Below, piece after piece: positions 47,908 through 61,040 of a stretch of 64,000 nucleotides of DNA. The notes beneath the pieces are model-generated. The model was not told the DNA's origin. It saw nothing but the letters and a program-made list of their open reading frames with translations, and did no database searches. Numbering within the stretch: position 1 is the first letter of the stretch; each line of letters begins with the position of its first letter. The position numbers and the translations under genes were made by a program. This stretch comes from Sorghum bicolor (lineage: Eukaryota; Streptophyta; Magnoliopsida; Poales; Poaceae), in the NCBI RefSeq assembly GCF_000003195.3, contig NC_012876.2, positions 41,471,860 to 41,535,859 on the forward strand, given 5' to 3'.

Positions 47908-50905
47908 TATAACACTCCAAGATTTGAATTTCAAATTTTAGTTTAAATTTGATTTAATTTTGGCACAGTTTGAATTTTTGGGTAATTATTAAAAAAATTA
48001 CAAAATAAATAAAATTAAATATAAGGTAGAAACATGTTTGAAATGCATTCATGCTGCTGCATATATTTTTTTTTGACTTTATTTATTGCTTGTTTGAGCT
48101 TGGTATAATTTTTTGGAGGCAAGGAAGAAATAGTAAATCACTTTGTATTTGAAATAAAAAGAAAAAGGGCATAACCATCTATCTGGGCCGGCCCTCTCCT
48201 TTCTTTCCCCTCCTCAGCCGAGCGACCCCTCTCTTCCCCTTTCCCCCCTGTGCGCCCGCACTGCCGCTTGGGCCGCGCGGCCCAGCAGCGGCCCAGCCAC
48301 CCTGCTCGCCCGCGCCGTCGGGCGCAGCCCAGCGCGCGCGCCCCCGCTCCCGCCGCCCGCTGACGCATGGGCCCCGCAGTGGGACCCGCCGTTGTCTCCC
48401 ACCTCCGGCCGTTTCAAAAACAAACGGCACCGCCGCTCTGGTTTCCGCGCGTGGCGCCCTTATTCGAGCCGCACGCGCTCCGATGTTCGTCTCCCTATAA
48501 AAAGGACGTCGTACCCGCGCCCCGCACCCCTAGAAAACCCTAGCTCCGCCACCGAAATCCTAAGCCGCAGCGCCACCGTCGAGTTCGTCGAGCTCCGCGC
48601 CGCCACCCACCTCCATGCCGTCGTCCTTTCGCCAAGGTAAGCCGTGCATCGTGTCCACCGCGTCAAGCCGGCCTCGCCGGTGTCCTCAGGCCTTCCGCCT
48701 CGCCCCGTAGGGCCGCACCCGTGACCTCGCCGGCGGCGACCATGGCGCTGCCGTCACAGCTCGCCGCGCCACCGCAACCAAGCCCCCCTCCCTCACCGTG
48801 CGCGCCCTGCCCCCGCAGGTGCGGTCCACCGTGGACCGCGGCTCAGCGCCCCCGCGCACGGTCCACGCCGCCCGCCATGGACCGGGCCAATCCCGCCGCG
48901 CCGCATGGCCGGTCAGCCGACCGGCCGCAGTTGATCCCTGTGTTTTTTGCGAAAAACCCCCTGCCTTTATTTAAAACTAACTTGCGGTCCAGCGTAGTTT
49001 AGGTTTTATTTAATATATGCCCCTAGTTTTACAATTTAGCCCCTACAGCCGTTAGAGTTTATATATTTAGTCCAAATCTCTTTTAAAATTCAGTTTTAAT
49101 TAATTTAAATACAAAAAATAGTTCATTTAATTCATAGAATTGCCACCCAGCTTGTTTCAGCCATAACTTTTGCGTTTTAGCTCCGATTTAGGTGATTCTG
49201 ATCGCTATAGTTTCGTATCGATGAGTAGAATACTGTAGTGCAGTTGCTTTCTATTTTTGAATGCTTTGGTGTACTGTTCCTAATTAAGTTTGTTTGCTTG
49301 CATGTATTGCTTCTATGTGTGATGTTTGTCGCGTATAGCCAACGAGACGCTCGTAAAGGAAGAGGAGCAGGATCCCACTAAGTTCGAGCAACCCAACTTC
49401 GATCAAGGCAAGTGCAGACACCATTTGATCATTTTGAACCTACTCATTAATGTCATTTACTTATCATGTATGTGTCCAATGAATGCAAGCCCTAAGGACC
49501 TGACTAGCTTTACTTACTATTCCTTGTTCACTTGGGGTTATGTATATGGGAAGACTAGGGTTATAGTAGTGATGCTTAGCTGCTCTACTCATCTCATACA
49601 CGTGCCTAAACAAGTAATACTCTCTACTCAACTTGATGCTTAAACTGTGCTGAACCTTTGGTCACTGCGGTGATAACGATGTTGGATGCTTATGTGCATC
49701 GTGATGATGGTGGTGACAGGGGGAGCGGGTACTGTTGGTGGTCCGGTTGTTGGGCGTACCCATCTCTGCTCTCCGTAAGGACTTAGTCATAGAGCGGCCC
49801 CCTGAGACATACAGTGCAGCTCCAAGCCATATGGCTCTGGCTTGACTAATTAGTAGGAACTCCACTATTAGGGTGTTACTTTTTGGGTAGGCTTGAGGAA
49901 GTAACTTAGGTAATGGATATTAAGATGTCGGTTGATCGGTACGCCATGGCTATGGGTATCGACTGCCGAGCGCCCCGGCCAAAACTTGCGAGTGGCATCC
50001 TATTAGTTGGACCCTGTGAAAGGTCTCGTAGTGAGACCCTGTCTGGTCACCTTGGTAGTGTTTTGGGGAGTCATGACCCCGGGTAAGTGGGAATCAGGAC
50101 TTGGAGTGAACGTGCACACCTCTACAGAGTGTAAAACTGATATATCAGTCGTGTTCACGGTCACGAGCGGCCCAGACTCTCACATGATGAGCAAATTGGA
50201 TTCACATGATACTTGGAGATGGAACTTGTTTGAGGTGGCTACCTCGTGCTTTGGTGGAATGGCTATTCCGTGTGGGCAGGATTGCTATCATGTGTTCTTA
50301 ATTGGGGTTAATCCCTGGACTACAATAACTATTAGGATAGTCATTTAAAAGATGCTATATACAACTTACACTAATTAAGTTGAGTTTATACTACTCACAA
50401 CTAGAGATAGGTTGTTCTAATAATAGAGTTATGATTAAAAGCGATCAACTAAAATGCTACCGCAGTCAAACCAAGTTAGCTTTACCTTGTTTTAAGCCTT
50501 GCATGTCATTACTTTCCGTCTGTGCTTGCTGAGTTCGACATGAACTCACCCTTGCTATAATCATTAAAGGTTGCTCGGACGATCCAGAGTACAATTGTGA
50601 CTTTCCTGCTGAGTCGCCTGGTTGTTAGGCTCGTGTGATTCTACCGTCGACCTTCGTGTGGCAAGGTGGTCCTGCTACGCCGACGTGATTTAGTTCACCT
50701 TTCATTTATGGAGCAATTTAGTTTATGCTTCCCGTTCGCACTTTGATCATATGGCTTGTAATAATGATACTTTATACTCATTTATGTAATTCGTTTGAAC
50801 ACTGTGTTTTGTACCATTGATGATGTCGATCCATGTGTGTGAATTTGAGATCCTGACGCACATGTGATTTGGCACCCGAATGCTCTTTTACATCCGGGTG
50901 TGACA
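47908..50905 (+). repeat. 3' LTR of family A element (full length)
   Basis: 2998 bp from TATAACACTCC to GGTGTGACA, followed by the cggca duplication. It is the reference for the two deletions in the left LTR. Confidence 0.92.
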
Positions 50906-50910
50906 CGGCA
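50906..50910. repeat. Target-site duplication cggca, right copy
   Basis: Identical to 22611-22615. Confidence 0.9.
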
Positions 50911-52183
50911 TCACGTTACGGCTGACCCCTTCATCGATCTGGCGCCTCGCATCTTGGATCTGGTCGCGGATCCTCGCGAACTAACAGCACATCCAAGGCA
51001 TGGATCGTTGGAGGTTGGTTCTTCATGGGATGCCACTGTGCTCCAACTCGCAAACAGCACCCGCGCCACCTCTCAATCTCCCAGCGGCAGAGAGGGGGGA
51101 AAGGAGACAGGGAGATTAGGTTTGCGGTAGTTATGCGGAGGAACGCCCATGGAGGAGGTGGAGGAGCGACGACGGCGAGCCAGGATGGGCACGCGGTGAT
51201 ACGCGAGGCGCATGCATCGGCGCCTAGAAGAGAAAGGAGAGAGAGAAATGAGGATAGGGTTAGGCGGAGGCAGGTAGGGAGCTCTCGGGTTAGGTGGGGG
51301 GCTCTCTGCAAAATTTATGTCAAGGATTTACATGAAAAATATTCCAACGTGTGCATCGTTTCAGAACGATTGACTGGACTGCGGGTTAGTTTCAAAATAA
51401 TCAGAGGGCTTTTTTGCAAGATAAGCAAAGACACGTGTCGGTGCTCTGAGAAGCCACCAATGCTCTGAGCTCTCTCGTGTGAGCAAACCTGAGCAGTCTT
51501 TAATCAACTCGGATTTACAGTGGAATTGAGAATCCTACTACGTTGTGGTCGAGTCGGACTCGTCCTCTCCAACTCCAAATCTGCTCGGACTCGGCCTCCG
51601 TCCAGCAACTTTGAGGCATCACCACGCAGGACGCCGTCGAATTTTGTGCGCCGCCTCCCTCCCAGTTCACCGATCTGCACCTGCCACGCTGAAGAGTTTC
51701 CTTCTCTTGTCCGAGTCTGACAACGGCACGTCGACTTTTGCGTGTTCAGAAAAAGACAACGGCTCATCGACTATACCGCTTCCTCAATCCTCAGGAAGGC
51801 CGTCGCGGACGTAAAAAATAGAGTGCGACCGGGAAAACGGTTCACGTGTATCTGCGCTGCACATAATCCTTCGATTTTCATCATTATTATCGTGTCACGC
51901 AGAAAAGGGGGAAAAAGCAAGAGCGCGCGCAGCAATCCGATCATCACCCCGGTGAACGGGCAGCAGCCGCAGGTAGAGGCCCTGGTCTCCAAAAACAAAA
52001 ACACATGACAAATGCGAATGGTCTCCAAGGTCAGAACGTTAGAAAAAATATAATCCATTTGTCTGTACTCCGATGCAAAAGAAACAGGAGCCGGACTTTG
52101 TAGCTACAATTGTATACTCCGTATCATGGAGTAAGTCAGAGTGCACGTCAACAAGTACATAAATTCTGACAGGAACAAGAGAT
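50911..52183. other. No gene recognised between family A and the TM9SF gene
   Basis: GC-rich at first, with several short ORFs on both strands, none resembling a known family. Before the insertion 50911 was contiguous with 22610. The last few hundred bases are AT-rich. Confidence 0.45.
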
Positions 52184-52483
52184 AGATTACTCAGCATCCG
52201 TATACAATTCGCTCAGCGTCGAGCGCTTGATAAGCATATATCCTGACGGTCCAAAGGCACAGCCCAAAAAAAACAAAACAAAAGAGAAAACAAAAAAAAA
52301 ATACTGCACTAGCTATAATACCTGAATCATACGGTAATGAATCGCAACTTCATCATAACTACCAGCTTGGAAAACTCAAAACGAGGCCACTTGCAGCTAA
52401 ACTCAGCGGTCCTGTAGAATTCATTATCCACAGAAATTTCTTTCTTCGTGGCAACAAAGAATTAGGCAAGAGTGCACTTCACC
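52184..52483 (-). other. Probable 3' UTR of the TM9SF gene
   Basis: Non-coding sequence after the TAA at 52484-52486. The polyadenylation site was not placed; the left limit is a guess. Confidence 0.4.
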
Positions 52484-55400
52484 TTACTCGATCTTGACCG
52501 ATGAGTAAATCAGCCTTGTGAACAGGAAGCACGCATAGAATCCGATTGTGCCGGTCAAGGCAAAGAAGGCATATGAGGCAATGAGCATGTAACCAAAGTA
52601 CAGAACTGCTGAGACAAACTTGGTGATCTCAAGCTTTGTGAAGAAATAGAAGGTTGCATACAAGAAGAGGTAGAGTGCAGAGGAACCAGATGTCAGGTAT
52701 GACCTCCACCACCACAGGTAATCCTCGCTGCAGAGCTGGAAGTAACATAGCACAATCGAGATCTCAGCACATGTCACGATGAGAATCAGGAACACAAGGA
52801 AGAGGAACCCAAAGATGTAGTAGAACTGGTGCAGCCAGATGGAGGTAAGGATAAAGAAGAGTTCGATGAACACAGCACCAAATGGAAGGATCCCTCCAAT
52901 TAGAATCGAGAAGATTGGGTTCATGTACCAGGCCTGCTCAGGGATCTGCCTTGGTATCTTGTTTGTCTTCACTGGATCTTCAATGGTAGGTTTCTTGAAG
53001 CCAAGGAAGCTTCCAACAAAAACCAAAGGTACTGAGATACCGAACCAAAGGAGGACAAGGGCAAACATTGTGGTGAATGGAACAGCACCTGAAGACTTTT
53101 GCCCCCAGATAAGAGCATTCAAGAAGAAGAAAATAGCAAACACACTGCCAGGGAAAGTGAAGGCTGTCCTCAAGGCAATGTTCTTCCATTCTGAGCCCTT
53201 GAACAACTTGTAAAGACGTGAAGAAGAGTAGCCAGCAAGCAACCCCATGAACACCCAGAGCAGGAGCATGGCTGTCATCAGTCCACCCCTGTTCGATGGA
53301 GAAAGGAAGCCAAGAACCGCAAATACCATAGTGACAAGCAGCATGCCAAAGAATTGGACACCGGTGCCGACATAAACACAGAGCCAGTCTGAGTTTGATG
53401 GAGGCCTGAAAACATCACCGTGAACAAGCTTCCATCCTGTCTCCTCCTGGGCCTCTTCCTGAGTCTCAAGTTGGTTATACTTGGAGATATCCCGGTAAAG
53501 GGTACGGAGCATGATCATCGCAACCATTCCAGAAAGGAAGAGGACAATCATGAGAGAATTCACAATTGAGAACCAGTGGATCTGATCATCTGTCATCAAT
53601 AGATAGCTGTCCCACCGAGATGCCCACTTGATGTCACTCTCCTACAAATTCACAGTAATACTCAGAAATGAGCAAACACACACTATTCATGCTCCGCATA
53701 GAGGACACTTAGTACTACAGCTACTACAATCAATTTTGCAATACAAAAAGAATCAAGCATAGTTCTAACCTTGAAATCCACATCATAAGTAAATATGATA
53801 TCCTTGCCAACTTCAACCTCCTGAGGAGACTCAGATGAGGTAATAATACGTTGAGCATGAGGATCACACGTTGTCAGGCGGGTCTTCTTATCATTCCATT
53901 GCCCTTCATATTCATGCTTAACGCTGCAGCATGAGTCATAGTTCTGTGGTTAGATATTAACAAGTAGGATAATGTCTATATTTAACTACAGCTATTTCAT
54001 TCCAAACAATGTACCTGTATGGTTTCACTTCAAAGGCCACAATCCTGGAAATATCTCTTTGCTCATCCCTGTGATATTTCACCGTAAAAGATAGATGGTT
54101 GTGGATGAAGTATTTTTCATCCTTGCTCTGCCAAATATATGAGACGTGCATCACATGAGATTATGCATTAATACAACATTCGGGCAACAACGTGTCATAG
54201 CCACTTACCCCTGAATATTTTCCTTTGGCCCCAACATGGAATCCATGTTGATAGAAATAAGCACCTTCTTGATCCACTCTTTGAATAGGAACAACTAAAG
54301 GTAGGTTGTCAAGAATCCTGTCAATTTAGAGAAATTATGTTTCAACAATTGACAGACATGAATAAACTGGTCATGGATCAAGCAGCAAAATTATTGACGT
54401 ACATGTTAACACGGTACTCATCTTCAATCTTCTCCTTGAGAAGCTTTGCTTCTTTCTCCCCAACAGATATCTTGCAGACTATTTGACACATCTGAGGCTC
54501 CCTCATTTCAAACTGAAAAAAGGAAAATGCTCAACAGTCAAACTAGTGCCTAAGGTGACAAAAACTGATCAGATAAACCAATTTACAGTGAAAGAACAAA
54601 CCGTATAGGGAGAGTTTTCAATGCGATCTCCACGAAGAACTTCACCGAGATTTTCCGCACTGTCAACTATGGTATCCGGCTTGCAGAATGGGAGAGAATA
54701 GTAAGAGTATGGAAGTTGTGTCTTGATTGAGGTCAGCTTGTTGACTTTCACAGGAAGTGGATCTTTCTGTAATGATATGTAAAATGCAGTGATTCTTATA
54801 AACATTAATTAATGTAGCAACATTTTAAGGAATAAGACAGCATGAGGCCACCCATGCTATTAAATATTTCAAACAGCACTAACATGAATATATCAACTAA
54901 AGACAAATGCTGATAACAAGTAGCAAGACAATAGGTCAGATACTGACAAACAGACAAATATAACAACTACTGTCAGGATCACAGTGTGAAAACTAGGTTC
55001 TTCACAGGTACTTAGATTTAATTCAACAAAATCAATGAAAACTACATTCCAGAACAGAATTGAACAGAACAGTTGCCATAACTAGTACTGTATATCGCAA
55101 TCAACAACGACTAATATTAAAAATGTAATAACAACCTAATATGTTGTCGCCGAAGGACTCAGACACTCGCTAATGTAAAATTTTACAGCTCCACGTTCTC
55201 GTAGGTGGCACACTCTGGGTCTTTCAGGGTGAAAGCACATCTCCGTCGTTTTAGTCTATATCACGCATCCACCCGCGATGAGAATCTCACACGGAGAACG
55301 TGAAGGGAGAAACACATACGCAGCTTTTTGCACGGCTCATAGAAACGAAACATTCTCAGGGCTACCCATTGCGTGGACTGTGGAGAGCCAGAATCGTCGC

Positions 55401-55691
55401 GAACACACGCAGCCAGATCTCGATGCGGCTTGCCCGCGTGTTCGCAGATCTGGGGCGACCGACAGCAGATCCGAACCGCACGCGATCCCCAAACACACAA
55501 AGCGGTAGGGACGAGATCTCGAGTCAGGAGGGAGAAGCGGAGGCGAGGTGAGGCAAAGGGGTGGGCCGCCTTACGCGTACCTTCTCGAAGTCATTGGGCG
55601 CGACGCCGGGTAGGTAGAACCCTGCTGCCGGTGGCGCGAGCGCGACGATGCAGAGTGCGGCGAGGGCTACGGCCCACGCCGACGGCGCCAT
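52484..55691 (-). CDS. Transmembrane nine superfamily (TM9SF/TMN) protein, 7 exons, 639 aa
   Basis: CDS is complement(join(52484..53641, 53770..53923, 54015..54127, 54209..54317, 54403..54512, 54602..54766, 55581..55691)). It totals 1920 bp in phase throughout, and all six introns are GT-AG. The protein starts [20 protein letters not shown], a signal peptide. A lumenal domain follows ([43 protein letters not shown]). TM1 begins near residue 274 after [13 protein letters not shown], and eight more hydrophobic segments reach the C-terminus. The tail SSVKIE carries the KXD/E signal which in this family binds COPI and holds the protein in the Golgi (family knowledge). Related plant and yeast proteins act in the endosome/Golgi in membrane-protein sorting and cell adhesion or metal balance. 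Length fits the family (about 590-660). No disruption is seen; the first intron (814 bp) is the longest. Confidence 0.95.
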
Positions 55692-56062
55692 GCCGGTGTT
55701 GCGAGCAGGCGAGGGGAGTGGCAGGAGAGATCTCGTGGCAGGAACGCTCGAGGCTCCCCGGCCGCGGGGGGAGAGTGGAGACGAAACGGAGGAAGAAGAA
55801 TGAGATGGCGCTTTTCCGCTGCGTTGCGCCAAGAGGTGATGGTGGTTTAATGGAGGTGGGCGCAGGGGCATACGCAGCGGCACGAGCGTTGCGCGGCCAA
55901 CCCAGACTATCTGTACTGTTGCCGCCAGGTGGGTCCGATACGTGTAATCTGGCAGTGTGGTCCCACCATTCAGTGAGGGTAGAAAAGGCTTGTGGCGAGA
56001 CAGCCCGTGCGCCTAGTTCCACGTCGCTTCTTTTTACCGGCTCGGTGAATTTCGATAACGGA
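55692..56062 (-). promoter_or_regulatory. 5' UTR and proximal promoter of the TM9SF gene
   Basis: GC-rich, with a CT-rich leader on the minus strand upstream of the ATG at 55689-55691. I see no clear TATA box close by. A minus-strand CTATAAAC occurs at 56066-56073 inside the adjacent MITE, but it is about 380 bases from the ATG. Confidence 0.4.
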
Positions 56063-56298
56063 GCTTGTTTATAGTTCACTCAGAGATAAAAAAAAAATTT
56101 AAAATTTTTTATTATATCGAATTTTACGATATATACATGAAACATTAAATATAACTAAAAAATAAAAATTAATTATATAGATTGTCTATAAATTACTAGA
56201 TAAAATTTTTAAGCTTAATTAGTTTATAATTAAATAATATTTGTTAAATAAAAAGAAAATGCAACGGCACCCAAAATTAAAAATGAACTGAACAAGGC
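56063..56298. mobile_element. MITE, CCTTGTTTAGTT family, copy 1
   Basis: The left end gcttgtttatagtt and the right end aactgaacaaggc are imperfect inverted repeats. The interior is AT-rich, with acatgaaacattaaatata shared with the other copies. It sits directly upstream of the TM9SF promoter. Confidence 0.7.
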
Positions 56299-56698
56299 AT
56301 TGGTTACTTCAAGGTGCACTTCGGGTGGTCCTACCTGTCAGTAAAGTACAAATTTTAGTGACGAAGAAAACCTTTACACTGACACCAGGGCCCGACTATT
56401 TGCTAGCACGTCGGTCCGACTTTTTCTGTGGTTGCGCTGTACAGGTGTTGGGTTGTTGTAGCAAGCAGTGTCGTGGGACTGGAACATCTCACCTACGTGA
56501 CAACGCTTGTGCCGTGCCAAACGATTCGGGCAGGTGGGGCCCGCGCATGCAAAAGGGGTCAAGGAGGGCCCATGCGTCAGCGGGTATGTTAGGTGCACGC
56601 CACGGAAAGAAAAGCGAGTTTGGTGCGTGTGTGTTTGTTGGGGGTGGTGGCAGGAGCACCCACGGGCACGACCAGAAGAAGAGCACAGCAGCCGGCCA
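56299..56698. other. No gene recognised between two MITEs
   Basis: Open frames exist on both strands, for example 56325-56741, but I recognise no protein. Confidence 0.45.
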
Positions 56699-56920
56699 GC
56701 CTTGTTTAGTTGGCAAAATTTTTAGATTTTGGCTACTGTAGCAATTTTGTTTTTATTTGACAAACTTTGTGCAATTAAGGAGTAACTAAGCTTAAAAGAT
56801 TCATCTCACAGTAAACTGCGTAATTAGTTTTTATTTTTGTTTATATTTAATGCTCCATACATGTGACTAAAGATTCTATGTGACGGAGAATCTTGAAAAA
56901 TTTTGTGAACTAAACAAGGC
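56699..56920. mobile_element. MITE, CCTTGTTTAGTT family, copy 2 (complete)
   Basis: Perfect 13-bp terminal inverted repeats: gccttgtttagtt at 56699-56711 and aactaaacaaggc at 56908-56920. The 222-bp interior has no coding capacity. I could not fix a target duplication, so the superfamily is open. Confidence 0.85.
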
Positions 56921-56945
56921 CAACCCAGCACCCGTTTTTTTCTCC

Positions 56946-57081
56946 CACTCACAATGGAGACTCTATCATAGAGTCTAAAGTTATTTATTACCTCGAACAA
57001 TGTGGACTTAGAGTCTAAATCAACATTGTTCGAGGTAATAGAATAACTTTAGACTTTATAATAGAGTCTGCATTGTGAGTG
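56946..57081. mobile_element. Foldback (hairpin) element
   Basis: cactcacaatg at 56946 pairs with cattgtgagtg ending at 57081. Pairing continues with few mismatches through agagtctaaagttattt/aataactttagact and acctcgaacaatg/cattgttcgaggt to a loop of about 20 bases. The arms are about 55 bases. Probably a short MITE; a transcript would form a long hairpin. Confidence 0.8.
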
Positions 57082-57344
57082 CCCTAAGTCATCGAAGAAA
57101 ATATTATTAACTAATTTATTATGATTGCTTAATTCTCTCCTAAACTCTCCGCCGGCTTCCAGGCCGAGAAGCAGGGGTCACGTCGTCTAAAAAAACGCTG
57201 GCCATCGGATCTTTCAGTGAACGCTCCAGATTGATCGAAGCAGATTTCGCCCGAAGCAGCTTCTGCGGCTCCTCCTTCGCTTCCATCGGCTCTCTCTCTG
57301 CTTCTCTCAGTGTTGTGCGGCTTCTGCTCTGGAGTCATCCCACC

Positions 57345-57353
57345 AAATATATA
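57345..57353 (+). promoter_or_regulatory. Candidate TATA box
   Basis: aaatatata is followed after about 20-60 bases by a pyrimidine-rich, GC-rich leader-like sequence. It could drive the transcript suggested at 57400-58360, or be a captured promoter. Confidence 0.35.
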
Positions 57354-57399
57354 CGGCGGCTCCAGATTCTCTTTCCCGATCCTTCCACACCCAAAAAAA

Positions 57400-58000
57400 A
57401 TCTAACCCCGACGCGTCTCCTCTCCCGTTCGCGGTTCGCCTCTCCCTGCACCACCGCCGCCCTCCTCCCCTAGCCCCGGCGGTGGCCGTCGCAGGCTATG
57501 GAGTGGCGTGTTTGGGACCCGACGGTGGCCGCAGGCACGCCTTCCCCCGTCATTGCCTCCTCCCATTGGTCTGCGTGTTCTTGATGAAACCCTAGCTTCC
57601 TGTTCTCGATGGCCCCGGCGGCGTCGCGAGCCACACCTGGCGGCACAAGCGCGTGGCGCGGCTGACCCCGGCTATGCGTGGCCTCTTTCTCGCTGACGGC
57701 GGCGGCGGCTCAGCTCGGGTCGGTTCCTCCCTTCTCTTCTTATTTCTCCCATTCTCCCCTACCTTTGACTCGCTCCCCCTTAGTTGTGGATGGCGATTTG
57801 TATTCAGATGGATTGTCCGCATCAGCTGCCTCCCCTACCTCCACTTTGTTGCGTTGCCAACATGGCTGCTCTGCTTGTTGCGGAGCAGGATGTGGCTCAG
57901 GTGCATGGCGCCCCTCCTTCGACAGCTGGGGTAGCCATGCTAATGTTGGATCTGTCGCGGCTCATCAGTCACATGACGCATCTTCCATGAGAGGTGAGTA
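57400..58000 (+). pseudogene. Exon-like GC-rich stretch, gene fragment
   Basis: Leader-like sequence, then a reading including HKRVARLTPAMRGLFLADGG and, later in another frame, SPTFDSLPLSCGWRF. It loosely recalls the start of some grass F-box proteins, but I am not confident. No long intact frame exists. A good donor (gagag|gtgagt) lies at about 57993. It lies upstream of a probable Helitron end, so it may be captured gene sequence. Confidence 0.25.
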
Positions 58001-58235
58001 GGGCCGTCACTCTATCACTCCATATTTTTTTTCTCTTCACGTGTATATAGTAATTATATCTGGTGTGGTTATTTTAATTCTTTCGAATTTAGCATTGAAT
58101 TACAGAACAAATGACGGAGGCCATGAACTATATGATCTATGGTGGTGATTACTATTACTTCTTGAAATTCATTTTGGATTCGTAATTTTTTTTAATAAAT
58201 AGTCCAATGGTCTAATTGATTTTTTTCCCCTCCAG

Positions 58236-58356
58236 AGAATGCCATGTACTCCCTTTTATTTGTCTACGACTTGATCCGGAATGCTCAGGACAATCGACCA
58301 ATAAATGACTCATTCATGGTGGGAATAGAGTTCAAATTAGTTGCCATTGATCAATG
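58236..58356 (+). pseudogene. Isolated exon-like segment
   Basis: Preceded by a pyrimidine tract and CAG (58221-58235) and followed by GTAGGT. The open frame between reads NAMYSLLFVYDLIRNAQDNR and ends about FKLVAIDQW. It is open for about 40 codons and looks protein-like, but I do not recognise the family, and no flanking exon joins it convincingly. Confidence 0.35.
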
Positions 58357-60890
58357 GTAGGTAGACTTAAAGCAGCCATTTTCTATATTATCAGTTGTTC
58401 AGATTGTCTTTTCATCCTTGACAAAGAATATTACTGAAGAAAAGACATTGCCTGAAAATTTACATGTCATAAGAATTAATTAACTATTTCAAATATTGCC
58501 ATTTAATATTTTTGCGGCACATGAAATTAGCTTCAGAGATAGATAATAATCTTATTCAATTGAAAAGCCAAAACATCTTACAATTTGTAGCGGAGAGAGT
58601 AGCTTACAAGGTGGATAGGATGATTTGTGTACAACCATGCTACTAATTGGTATCTTTTGAATCAAAGTAATGCATATTAGATTTTTTATGGTCATAGAAG
58701 TTTTCTGCCATCTCATCTATGAATGTGAGAGAAGCCATTTGTAATGTGGGATTTGGCTATCGGTAGGATTGAGGTCTGTGCCAAGATCATTTTCTCAGAC
58801 ATCTTAGCAGGCAATCATATTTACAGTTACTAATGATGGTTCAACAGTTCAGCAGTTGCATCTTAAAGTTTGCTCTGGGTAGGTTTGCTTAATGTGATTG
58901 ATGTTGTTTCTTCCATTTTCAGTTATGCAAAGGATCGATGAGTTTGTGGGCATTGCACAGTTGCTGGTCCTGTGTGTGCTGAGGTCAGATTACTTATTGC
59001 CTGAGTTATTTATATCACTTCCTTAGCGCATTGGTCAAATAACACAGAAATGCTGAAACTGACATTTCCCTGTACATGTCTTTACCTATTATCTTTACAT
59101 AGATTATATGGTTGCAGCACTTGGAACTCAGAACATTTCCTTGTTACCCATGTTATAGTATTTTCTCCTATGTGTTTGTCGTTATTAGAACACACCTTTT
59201 CTTTTTTGAGTAATTTTTTCAGGGTCCTTTGTGATGGGAAGTATGGGTTTTTGTTTTTGTTCAACCAAACTATGATTATTAGAAATTTAGAGTAGCCATA
59301 GTTTTTTCTAGACAAAGACCCATTTTCATTTATTTGTGATTGTGATCTATTCCTTTCTTGTTTTGTCACCACCTCTAATAACCTATCATCCATGTTAGAA
59401 TTTTAGGCAATATCACTTTTCCAAGTTGCTTTCAGAATATATGCAGGATGTTGTCACCGAATATTGTTTGCATTGTGCATGGTTTCAGAACCATGTCCTG
59501 CATTCAGCATGCATCAATAAAGTGGTCATTGCAAACCATCCCATTCTTTTTGCCATATTTTATTTTAGCAACCTACTAAACACCATGGTACTTGAAAAGA
59601 AAAATATCACTCTGTTTTCTTTATTTGAAAATACCACTCATGTTCCTCATGCTTTCAAATATAGATTTCTACTTTTCTTTCAATCCCTGCCCTTTTCATT
59701 CATTCCTACGAGAAAGATGGGAAATAAGAAACGAGAGACAAAATTGGATATTTCAAAACAACAGAGAATTTGAGTGCCATCTTCCCAGGTAGAGTATTGA
59801 GTAGTGTTTTCCTCCAAATTTTGTTTCTTTGGAGTGGCACAACCGCACAGATCCACTCCTGTCTCTCTGGCGTCTCTGGAAACAATCCTTTAGGACCACC
59901 TATTCTTTGCTAATTGATGAACTTTACTGCAGACAGGTGTGGTGTTCCTAAAATGTCATACATATGTCCTGCCAACACTTACTCCAGCTACACATAATTC
60001 TCAGACCTATGGTTCACCCAGATATGTTGCAGGCAGTCTAAGTAGCAAAATGTACTCACATGTTGAGACTCTTGAGGTTATGCCGTTTTCCTTACTAATT
60101 TGGTTGAGTTCTCACCTGTCTCGTGATTTCAGCAGAGTTTCCCTTCCGTTGCAGTTTAGGAGATTTTAAGCAGATCCAAAATGTGATGAGCCTACGGAAT
60201 GATATGGTGTATGGTTTAAATCCATCTGATTGAACGGGTATGAAAGAATTATCTTCTCAAATTTATTCTCGCCATCGTATTGTTCTTTAATTGATGTCGT
60301 TGACTGACCTCTTAAATTTGTTTGGCCATGGCCTATTGAAGATGAAGTTAGCACAGATCTTGTCAGCCAGTGTCGCTGAAATCAACAAACTTCTGCAGTT
60401 TGTGAGTTTACAAATCTAACGTTGGTTCCGAGCACATGCCCTATTTCCAAAGATTACATTGTCAAACACTTTGGTTGTCCGCAAGTGCTTTTGGTTCTCC
60501 TGTTTGTTTGAGTTTTCAATACAACTACATACAGAGGTTGTTCTTTGAACTCAAGTGGAATACATGTAAGGCTAAAGAATAAATACAACAAAGGTCATTG
60601 TATTCTTGCTTTAGAAATCCATTTAATATTTTTTTTCTTCTTCTGCACAGAATAGTTCCTGTTTTTATCCACTTTACTTCAAGCTCTGTCAGATCCTCTC
60701 GGTACTTTAGGTCAAAATGTTCAGCCACCATATGTATGCAACATGTACAGAATAAAATGTCAGCAACCATCATGTATGAACATATGTACCTGTGAACTTT
60801 ATCTATGTACTCTTAAACTTTTAGATGGTGCAGCCACGCTTCACCATGCTGCATATTTCTCTAGCGTTTTCTTGTGAACTCCATAGCCAT
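58357..60890. other. Intron-like AT-rich sequence
   Basis: No coding region recognised. A possible small exon lies at about 58921-58985, between a pyrimidine-rich CAG and a GTCAG. Otherwise I see nothing. Confidence 0.4.
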
Positions 60891-61004
60891 GTCAGTTTAT
60901 ATTACATTCTTTCTATGCCTTATGATATATATGACAAACTTTGAACGGTCAGTTTATACTACATTCTTTCTATGACTTATGATATATATGACAAACTTTG
61001 AAAG
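60891..61004. repeat. 57-bp tandem repeat, two copies
   Basis: gtcagtttata starts at 60891 and 60948. Only about three mismatches separate the copies, and a third begins at 61005 for a few bases. Confidence 0.9.
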
Positions 61005-61040
61005 GTCAGTTGGAAAATCTACAGAATTTCACATGCACAG

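Noticed and set aside
55278..56079. Plus-strand and alternative minus-strand ORFs around TM9SF exon 1
   Set aside because: They overlap the signal-peptide exon and GC-rich leader in wrong frames; the spliced model explains the region.
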